NCBI GenBank assembly: GCA_030550295.1
Contig: JAUQPQ010000023.1
Location: 1 to 19,861, forward strand
DNA length: 19,861 bases
Direction of reading: 5' to 3'
From: Chloroflexota bacterium
GTDB lineage: Bacteria; Chloroflexota; Dehalococcoidia; SM23-28-2; HRBIN24
The stretch's first letter is position 1. Every line of letters begins with the position of its first letter. Position numbers and translations under genes: made by a program. The notes under the pieces were generated by a model that was not told the DNA's origin, did no database searches, and was given only the letters and a program-made list of their open reading frames with translations. Positions 14,108 to 19,861 of the stretch are shown here, piece by piece.

Positions 14108-16990
14108 ATGCCCCTAGAAGCTATCGTCGTCCGGGGAGCAAGGGAGCATAACCTAAAGAACATAGACGTTGTAATACCCCGTGATAAGCTGGTAGTCATC
14201 ACTGGCGTATCAGGTTCGGGCAAGTCTTCCCTGGCCTTTGACACCATATACGCCGAGGGGCAACGCCGCTACATTGAGTCCCTCTCCGCCTATGCCCGCC
14301 AGTTCTTGGGCCGCATGGAGAAGCCAGATGTAGACCACATCGAGGGCCTGTCGCCAGCTATATCTATCGACCAGAAGGGGGCTTCCCATAATCCCCGCTC
14401 CACGGTGGCTACCCAAACGGAGATATACGACTATCTGCGCCTCCTCTTCGCCCGGGTAGGCCGACCCCACTGCTATCAGTGTGGGCGGCCCATCCAACGC
14501 CAGACCGTCCACCAGATGGTGGACAGCCTTCTGGCGTTGCCCCAAGGGAAGCGCATCATGGTGATGGCCCCGGTAGTGAAGGGCCGCAAGGGCGAGCACC
14601 ACCAGGTCCTGGAAGACCTACGCCGGGCCGGCTATGTGCGGGCCCGCATTGACGGCCAGATCCGCTCCCTAGATGAAGAGATAAGCCTTGACCGTTACAA
14701 GAACCACACCATAGAGGTGGTGGTGGACCGGCTGGTGATAGAACCGCCTTCCGAAGATGATCCCAGGGCCCTCCCCTCTCGGCTAGCCGATTCGCTAGAG
14801 ACAGCCCTCAAGCTGGGTGGGGGTACGGTAGTGGTGTGGGTGGAGGGGGAGGAGGAGAGGCTTTTCTCCGAACACTTCGCCTGCGTCCACTGCGGCATCT
14901 CCATCGGCGAGGTAGAGCCCCGGAACTTTAGCTTCAACTCCCCTTACGGGGCCTGCCGAGAGTGCTCTGGCCTGGGCGTGAAGTTGGAGCTAGACCCTGA
15001 CCTTATCATCCCCAACAAGGAGCTATCCTTGGCGGAGGGAGCCATCCAGCCTTGGGCCAGGGCCGCCTCTACCTCCCAATGGTACTATCGCCTCCTAGAG
15101 GCCGTGGCCGAGAAGTATGGCTTCTCTACCCATGTGCCTGTAAAAGAGCTTTCTTCCCAGCATCTGCGCATTATCCTCTATGGGGCGCCAGAGCCCGTGC
15201 CCCTTCGCTTCACTAACCAATATGGCCGTTCCTCTGTCTACGAGACCACTTACGAAGGAGTTATACCTAATCTCGAGCGTCGCTACCGCGAAACGGAATC
15301 GGACTACGTCCGCCAGGAGATAGAGCGCTACATGAGGGAGAGCCCCTGCCCTGCCTGTAGGGGGGCACGCCTCCGGCCTGAATCGCTGGCGGTAACTGTG
15401 AACGGCCTGAACATCTACCAGGTGACGCAGATGGACATTAGGCAGGCCCTCCAATGGGTGGAGCAGCTGCAGGGGCCAGAGAGCCCTCTTACAGATAGGG
15501 AGCAGGCCATCGCCCGCCAAATCCTTAAGGAGATAGCAGGACGCCTCCACTTCCTGGTAGACGTGGGGCTAGATTACCTCACTCTGGAGAGGCGCACGGG
15601 TACTCTGGCCGGGGGTGAGGCCCAGCGCATCCGCCTAGCAACCCAGATCGGCTCCGGCCTTATGGGGGTTCTGTATGTGTGCGATGAGCCATCTATCGGC
15701 CTTCACCCCGCCGATGAAGATCGCCTCATCGCCACCCTCAAACGGCTACGCGATCTGGGCAACACCGTCATCGTAGTGGAGCACGACGAGGCGATGATCC
15801 GTGCCGCCGATTACATCGTCGACCTGGGGCCTGGAGCGGGCAGGGAAGGAGGATACGTAGTCGCTACGGGCACCTTGGAGGAGATCGCCTCCCACTCCCA
15901 ATCCATAACCGGCGCCTACCTTTCAGGCCGACGACAGATCCCCTTGCCTTCCAAGAGGCGACCCGGCAACGGCAAAGAGATCGTCATTGTAGGGGCAAGG
16001 GAGTTCAACCTTAAGAACATCACCGTGAGGATACCTTTGGGAAAGTGGGTGTGTGTCACGGGCGTATCTGGCTCGGGCAAGTCTACCCTCGTCTACGAGA
16101 TCCTGTACAAGAAGGCAGCCCAAGCTCTCTACGGCGCCAAAGACCGCCCCGGCCAGCACGATGCCATCCTAGGGCTGGAGCATATCGACAAGGTCATCAA
16201 CATTGACCAATCACCCATTGGCCGCACCCCGCGATCGAACCCTGCCACATATACGGGCGTGTTCACCCCTATAAGGGAGATATTCGCCTCGGTAGCTGAG
16301 GCACGCCTGCGTGGTTACAAGCCAGGCCGCTTCTCCTTCAACGTCAAGGGAGGAAGGTGTGAGGCCTGCCAGGGAGAAGGCTATATCCAGATCGAGATGC
16401 AGTTCTTGCCCGATGTAGAAGTGCCGTGTGAAGTCTGCCACGGCCAGCGCTACAACAGGGAGACGTTGGAGATCACCTTCCGCGGCAAAAACATCGCCCA
16501 AGTTCTGGACATGACGGTGGAGGAGGCCCTAGAGTTCTTCGACGCCTTCCCCCAGGTCAGGCAGAAGCTCCAGACCCTCCACGACGTCGGGCTAGGCTAC
16601 ATCAAGCTGGGCCAGCCAGCTACGACCCTTTCAGGTGGAGAGGCGCAAAGGGTGAAGCTGGCCGCTGAGCTTTCCCGACGTAGCACAGGGCGCACTTTGT
16701 ACATCCTAGACGAACCCACCACCGGCCTCTCCTTTGAGGACGTCTCTAGACTTATCGCCGTCCTCCACCGCCTGGTAGATGCTGGAAACACGGTGGTGGT
16801 CATAGAGCACCACCTGGACGTCATCAAACAGGCCGACTACGTTATTGATCTGGGCCCAGGTGGAGGACAGCGCGGAGGCTACGTGGTGGCAGAGGGCACA
16901 CCCGAGGAAGTAGCCCAGGCAGAGAAGAGCCTTACAGGCCAATACCTGCGCCGCGCCTTAGCCAAACACGGAGTGACAGCAAGGTCTTGA
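14108..16990 (+). CDS. uvrA: UvrABC excision nuclease subunit A
   Basis: 960 aa, full length. UvrA dimers scan DNA for bulky lesions and load UvrB in nucleotide excision repair. It has two ABC modules: Walker A GVSGSGKSS (33-41) and GVSGSGKST (652-660); signatures AGGEAQR (501-507) and LSGGEAQR (841-848); Walker B VLYVCDEPS and TLYILDEPT. Zinc-finger cysteines are at 259/262/283/286 and 751/754/774/777; the second finger is the DNA-damage-recognition one. The second D-loop region reads TTGLSFEDV where TTGLHFxDI is usual. ATG 14108 follows GGAGGTGA. The stop overlaps the TTG start of the next gene (TTGA). Confidence 0.98.
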   Translation: MPLEAIVVRGAREHNLKNIDVVIPRDKLVVITGVSGSGKSSLAFDTIYAEGQRRYIESLSAYARQFLGRMEKPDVDHIEGLSPAISIDQKGASHNPRSTVATQTEIYDYLRLLFARVGRPHCYQCGRPIQRQTVHQMVDSLLALPQGKRIMVMAPVVKGRKGEHHQVLEDLRRAGYVRARIDGQIRSLDEEISLDRYKNHTIEVVVDRLVIEPPSEDDPRALPSRLADSLETALKLGGGTVVVWVEGEEERLFSEHFACVHCGISIGEVEPRNFSFNSPYGACRECSGLGVKLELDPDLIIPNKELSLAEGAIQPWARAASTSQWYYRLLEAVAEKYGFSTHVPVKELSSQHLRIILYGAPEPVPLRFTNQYGRSSVYETTYEGVIPNLERRYRETESDYVRQEIERYMRESPCPACRGARLRPESLAVTVNGLNIYQVTQMDIRQALQWVEQLQGPESPLTDREQAIARQILKEIAGRLHFLVDVGLDYLTLERRTGTLAGGEAQRIRLATQIGSGLMGVLYVCDEPSIGLHPADEDRLIATLKRLRDLGNTVIVVEHDEAMIRAADYIVDLGPGAGREGGYVVATGTLEEIASHSQSITGAYLSGRRQIPLPSKRRPGNGKEIVIVGAREFNLKNITVRIPLGKWVCVTGVSGSGKSTLVYEILYKKAAQALYGAKDRPGQHDAILGLEHIDKVINIDQSPIGRTPRSNPATYTGVFTPIREIFASVAEARLRGYKPGRFSFNVKGGRCEACQGEGYIQIEMQFLPDVEVPCEVCHGQRYNRETLEITFRGKNIAQVLDMTVEEALEFFDAFPQVRQKLQTLHDVGLGYIKLGQPATTLSGGEAQRVKLAAELSRRSTGRTLYILDEPTTGLSFEDVSRLIAVLHRLVDAGNTVVVIEHHLDVIKQADYVIDLGPGGGQRGGYVVAEGTPEEVAQAEKSLTGQYLRRALAKHGVTARS

Positions 16991-17442
16991 AGGCGACACG
17001 CCAGAACCTCGTGGCCTTAGTGGAGAGGGAGTGGCATATTCTCTTTTCCCTGCTTAGAGGGTCCCCGGAAGAACAGATGCTGCGCCCAGGCGCTTCAGGC
17101 CACTGGTCAGGCCGGGACCTTCTGTTGCACATCGCCACGTGGGAAGAGGAGTTTATGGCAGCCGTTCCCCTCATCTTGGCAGGTAGACCTCTTCCTCGCT
17201 ATGGGAACATAGACGCCTTTAACGCCCGCCAACAGGCACAGTGGCAAAACCTGTCCTTGGCCGAGGCGTGGGAACGGGCTCTGGCAACCCACAAGGCCCT
17301 AGTGCGCTGTGTGGCGTCCCTCCCCTGCTTGCCTGAAGCTACTGAGCGGCGCCTGCGACGTCGCCTCCGGTGGGACACCTACGGACATTACCGCCTACAC
17401 GCTGCCCTGGTGCGGAACTGGCTTAGCTTGCCCCAGGCCTAG
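16987..17442 (+). CDS. DinB/ClbS (DfsB)-like four-helix-bundle protein
   Basis: 151 aa. The sequence fits the DinB-like superfamily, ClbS/DfsB branch: an N-terminal helix (LVALVEREWHILFSLLRG), then EQMLRPGASGHWSGRDLLLH with IATWEEEF (about 48-55), then IDAFNARQ, a middle helix, and a C-terminal DTYGHYRLHAALVRNW. The His residues of HIATWEE and GHYRLH are those expected at the metal/active-site face of such bundles. ClbS in E. coli protects against the genotoxin colibactin, and other members are thiol transferases; the function here is not known. The start is TTG 16987 with AAGG upstream, overlapping the uvrA stop by 4 nt. Such coupling suggests co-expression with uvrA. Confidence 0.8.
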   Translation: MKATRQNLVALVEREWHILFSLLRGSPEEQMLRPGASGHWSGRDLLLHIATWEEEFMAAVPLILAGRPLPRYGNIDAFNARQQAQWQNLSLAEAWERALATHKALVRCVASLPCLPEATERRLRRRLRWDTYGHYRLHAALVRNWLSLPQA

Positions 17443-17495
17443 TTGCACCAACATCGCCCCCGCCCCACAATTGGTGGAGAGAAGAGAGGGGAGGC

Positions 17496-18176
17496 ATGGC
17501 CAATATAAAGCTCCCTGCATGGACGCTAGCAGGGGTGGCAGTAGCGACAGCAGGCATAATAGCAGGCGTCCTGATTGCGGTGACCCAGATGACCAGTTCA
17601 GATGGGACGGAGCCCTCCCCTACACCCCGTACCCAGATCCCAAGACAGGGAAACGTTCTGGGATTTTCTGATGCGCCGGTGACCATCATTGAATATTCCG
17701 ACTTCCAGTGTCCCTTCTGCCGCCGCTTTTTCCTGGAGACAGAGCGCCTCATCATAGCCAACTTCGTCCAGACAGGGCAGGTGAAGTTAGAGTACCGCCA
17801 CTTCGCCTTTTTGGGCCCAGAATCGCTGGCTGCTGCTGAAGCTGCAGAGTGTGCCAACGAGCAAGGTCAGTTCTGGCCTTACCACGACCTCCTTTTCCAG
17901 CGCCAGGGCCGAGAAAATAGCGGTGCCTTCTCCAAGGATAACCTCATCGCCTTCGCCCGCGAGCTGGGACTGGATACCGGTGCCTTCAGCACATGCCTCA
18001 CATCAGGCAGATATCGGGAGAAGGTCCTCTCCCAGACCCAGGAGGGCCGTAGCTTGGGGATTACCGGTACACCCTCCTTCCTAATAGGACGCCAACTCAT
18101 CCGAGGTGCCCAACCATATGAGGTATTTGTCCAGGCCATTCAGCAGGCCCTGGCCGAGGCTCCATCAGCTCGCTGA
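17496..18176 (+). CDS. DsbA-family secreted thiol-disulfide oxidoreductase
   Basis: 226 aa. One N-terminal membrane anchor (about 9-31) precedes a Pro/Ser/Thr-rich linker and a DsbA-like thioredoxin domain facing outside. The active site is CPFC (72-75) within YSDFQCPFCRRF; the cis-proline loop is GTPSF (191-195). Two further cysteines, Cys119 and Cys167, could form a second disulfide, as in Gram-positive BdbD-like proteins. It would oxidise or isomerise exported proteins. The downstream overlapping VKOR gene is the likely re-oxidising partner. ATG 17496 follows a purine-rich GAGAGGGGAGG stretch. Confidence 0.93.
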   Translation: MANIKLPAWTLAGVAVATAGIIAGVLIAVTQMTSSDGTEPSPTPRTQIPRQGNVLGFSDAPVTIIEYSDFQCPFCRRFFLETERLIIANFVQTGQVKLEYRHFAFLGPESLAAAEAAECANEQGQFWPYHDLLFQRQGRENSGAFSKDNLIAFARELGLDTGAFSTCLTSGRYREKVLSQTQEGRSLGITGTPSFLIGRQLIRGAQPYEVFVQAIQQALAEAPSAR

Positions 18177-18591
18177 CGCCCTTATCCCCATTAACTTCCT
18201 TCTGGCCTCGGCTGGGATAGCTGTCTCGTCGGTCCTGTTGTGGCTCTACTATAACCCCTCGTCCCCCCTTTGCTCAGAGGTAGGGGGGTGCCATACTGTG
18301 GCCACTAGCACCTACGCCCATATAGGCCCCGTCCCAGTAGCCGCCTTAGGGGTAGCAGGATATGCCTTCTTGGCCACCTTAAGCTGGGCCCGGGGCTCCG
18401 TTGGGACAGCCTTCCTTTTCGCCTGTAGCCTCGGGGGCCTCCTGTACTCCTGCTACCTTACCTACCTGGAAGCAGCTATCATTCACGCCCTATGCCCTTG
18501 GTGCCTAGCATCCCAGGGCATCATCGCCACCCTCACCATCACTTCCCTCTCCAGATTCCTCCTCCTTGACCGTATCCCTTCTCCACGCTAA
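18118..18591 (+). CDS. VKOR-family quinone-linked disulfide oxidase
   Basis: 157 aa from ATG 18118 (GTG 18106 is an alternative), with four predicted membrane segments. It carries the loop cysteine pair Cys52-x5-Cys58 (LCSEVGGC) and the quinone-side pair CPWC (126-129), the same arrangement as in cyanobacterial VKOR. IGPVPVAALGVAGYAFL is the conserved segment after the loop. It would take electrons from the DsbA-like protein and pass them to quinone, doing the job of DsbB. It overlaps the DsbA-like gene by 59 nt in another frame. ATG 18118 is chosen for GAGGTG 9 nt upstream. Its first 20 residues are unconserved, so the true start could differ. Confidence 0.9.
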   Translation: MRYLSRPFSRPWPRLHQLADALIPINFLLASAGIAVSSVLLWLYYNPSSPLCSEVGGCHTVATSTYAHIGPVPVAALGVAGYAFLATLSWARGSVGTAFLFACSLGGLLYSCYLTYLEAAIIHALCPWCLASQGIIATLTITSLSRFLLLDRIPSPR

Positions 18592-18656
18592 CATCTAAAG
18601 AGAGGAGGATTGAGGAGCATTAATCAGGCAAAATTTTTTAAAGTGGAGGGTCAAGG

Positions 18657-18947
18657 ATGGCTTATGTTATATGTGAGCCGTGCATAGATGTAATGGACAA
18701 GTCGTGCGTGGAGGTATGCCCTGTAGATTGCATCCACTATGAGGAGGGGAAGGATCGGAAGTTATACATTGACCCTGACGAGTGCATCGACTGTGGGGCC
18801 TGTGAGCCTGTATGCCCTGTGACGGCCATCTTCGCCGAGGACGACGTTCCTGACCAGTGGAAGGAGTACATAGAGCTGGACGCCCTTTGGTACAAGGATC
18901 CGGAGAGGGTGCGGGCCCGCATAAACGAGCTCAAGCCGCAAGCCTAG
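18657..18947 (+). CDS. fdxA: Ferredoxin, seven-iron (3Fe-4S/4Fe-4S) FdxA type
   Basis: 96 aa. The cysteine pattern is EPCIDVMDKSCVEVCPVDC (Cys9-x7-Cys17-x3-Cys21-x3-Cys25) and CIDCGACEPVCP (Cys43, 46, 49, 53). The x7 spacing after Cys9 is that of Azotobacter FdI and mycobacterial FdxA, so one 3Fe-4S and one 4Fe-4S cluster are expected. Cys6 is an extra cysteine. AIFAEDDVPDQW is the conserved segment that follows. It is a small cytoplasmic electron carrier; the partners are not shown by the context. ATG 18657 follows GGAGGGTCAAGG. It is the last plus-strand gene here and overlaps the convergent macrodomain gene by 4 bp. Confidence 0.94.
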   Translation: MAYVICEPCIDVMDKSCVEVCPVDCIHYEEGKDRKLYIDPDECIDCGACEPVCPVTAIFAEDDVPDQWKEYIELDALWYKDPERVRARINELKPQA

Positions 18948-19510
18948 TCCCCTGCGACTGCCCTTAGGGCCTGGGCCATCAGCTCTGCCGTTTCGGCATC
19001 GACGTTACAGAAGCGGATCAGGCGGAGGCTCGAATTAGGATGGGCCTCTAAGTAGCGGAGGGCAGCTTCTACTATCACCTTGGCGCCCAGGTGCTTGGGA
19101 AAGCCGAAGATGCCGGTAGATATAGCCGGCATAGCCACAGAGGTAGCACCTACCTCATCGGCGCGGGCCAAAGCACTTTGGACAGCCGACGCAAGGAGCT
19201 GCTCTTCCTTCCCCATCCCCCAGCGGGGGCCGACAGCATGGACTACGTAAAGGGCCTTCAGGCGGCCGGCGCCGGTGATGGCTGCTCCTCCTGTTGGGAC
19301 AGGTCCATACCTTTCCACCCAACGGTCGCTTTCCTCTTGAATCTGGGGCCCGCCACGGCGGACGATAGCCCCAGCCACCCCACCACCGTGGGCCAACCTC
19401 TCGTTGGCAGCGTTAACGATTACGTCGGTCTCCTCCTCAGTTATGTCCCCCAAGACCGACTCTAGGAGGCGGCCATCGGCCCGGCGCCACGAGTAGAGGG
19501 TCTTGGCCAT
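18944..19510 (-). CDS. Macrodomain protein (AF1521-like ADP-ribose-binding/hydrolase family)
   Basis: 188 aa. Macrodomain landmarks are GDITEEETDVIVNAAN (21-36), LAHGGGVAGAIVRRGG (39-54) as the ADP-ribose diphosphate loop, HAVGPRW (91-97) and PAISTGIFGFP (128-138). The HGGGVAxAI form resembles archaeal AF1521 and some bacterial relatives. Such proteins bind ADP-ribose and some remove it from proteins or nucleic acids, or deacetylate O-acetyl-ADP-ribose; which one applies here is unknown. ATG 19510 immediately follows the glyS TAA without a spacer, with AAGGGTG just upstream inside glyS. Translation is therefore probably coupled to glycyl-tRNA synthetase. Confidence 0.92.
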   Translation of the reverse strand: MAKTLYSWRRADGRLLESVLGDITEEETDVIVNAANERLAHGGGVAGAIVRRGGPQIQEESDRWVERYGPVPTGGAAITGAGRLKALYVVHAVGPRWGMGKEEQLLASAVQSALARADEVGATSVAMPAISTGIFGFPKHLGAKVIVEAALRYLEAHPNSSLRLIRFCNVDAETAELMAQALRAVAGD

Positions 19511-19861
19511 TTAGCACCCTTCCTGGATCCTCTCCTTCAGTACTGCCACCAGATTAGATATAGGTACCCGCACCTGGGCCATGGAGTCGCGGTCGCGAAT
19601 CGTCACAGCTTGGTCTTGCAGGGTGTCGAAGTCGACGGTGACGCAGAAGGGGGTGCCGATCTCGTCTTGCCTCCGATAGCGACGGCCAATGCTCTGGGAG
19701 TCATCGTATTGGGTCATAAAGTGGGGACGCAGCATATCCCACACCCTATGAGCCACAGGTACAAGGTCTTCGTGGCGGGAGAGGGGCAAGACAGCCACCT
19801 TAATGGGAGCCAGGGCAGGGTGGAGGCGCAATACCACCCGAGTCTCCCCCCTTACCTCTTC
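19511..19861 (-). CDS. glyS: Glycine--tRNA ligase, C-terminal part (cut by window edge)
   Basis: The last 116 codons are present; the gene runs off the right edge. The segments LHPALAPIKVAVLPL, IGRRYRRQDEIGTPFC, VTVDFDTLQDQAVTIRDRDS and QVRVPISNL are the anticodon-binding domain of the dimeric (alpha2, eukaryote/archaea-like) bacterial GlyRS. The frame is open to the edge, reading EEVRGETRVVLRLHP, so no start lies in the window. The enzyme charges tRNA-Gly. The symbol glyS (also glyQS) is used for this single-chain type. Confidence 0.95.
   Translation of the reverse strand, partial: EEVRGETRVVLRLHPALAPIKVAVLPLSRHEDLVPVAHRVWDMLRPHFMTQYDDSQSIGRRYRRQDEIGTPFCVTVDFDTLQDQAVTIRDRDSMAQVRVPISNLVAVLKERIQEGC

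Noticed and set aside
17446..17476. CACCAA/TTGGTG inverted repeat between the DinB-like and DsbA-like genes as a terminator
   Set aside because: Only six base pairs with a 19-nt loop and no T-run, so too weak to call.
1..19861. Mobile elements, CRISPR arrays, tRNA or rRNA genes
   Set aside because: No transposase-like ORF, terminal repeats, spaced repeat array or cloverleaf-like sequence was seen on either strand.

Overview
The window looks like ordinary chromosomal DNA of a GC-rich bacterium. It is densely packed, with many GTG and TTG starts, 1-nt gaps and stop/start overlaps. Several traits together fit Chloroflexota best, possibly a Dehalococcoidia-like lineage: a T-box riboswitch, RemA next to gmk, a TrpB2-type tryptophan synthase, VKOR-driven disulfide formation, and a mycobacterial-style seven-iron ferredoxin. 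This placement is an inference from gene content, not from a marker comparison. I see no mobile element, CRISPR array, tRNA or rRNA.

Left part, minus strand (about 1-6970): a tryptophan operon. A promoter just after gmk feeds a complete T-box leader with specifier codon TGG (tRNA-Trp). The genes follow in the order trpB2, trpS, trpE, a MacB/FtsX-type permease, its LolD/MacB-type ATPase, trpG, trpD (cut by the window edge). Most junctions overlap or nearly touch. The oddity is the ABC exporter pair between the two anthranilate synthase subunits: the ATPase stop codon overlaps the trpG start.

Middle, minus strand (6974-10528): tyrA, aroA, two tandem RemA (DUF370) genes and gmk lie nearly end to end. 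The chorismate and tyrosine branch enzymes therefore sit directly upstream of the tryptophan operon. An M50-family membrane protease (10651-11391) precedes them on the same strand.

Right part, plus strand (11506-18947): a modABC molybdate importer; then uvrA with a coupled DinB/ClbS-like gene; then a secreted DsbA-like thioredoxin overlapping a VKOR homologue, which together form a disulfide-forming pair; then a ferredoxin. At the right edge, on the minus strand, the glyS C-terminus abuts a macrodomain gene with no spacer. That gene converges on the ferredoxin gene, and the two share a CTAG palindrome that supplies both stop codons.

Most genes are housekeeping or biosynthetic. The parts most worth a second look are the exporter inside the T-box-controlled trp operon, the U-poor T-box terminator, the tandem RemA pair, the glyS-macrodomain coupling and the uvrA-DinB/ClbS coupling.
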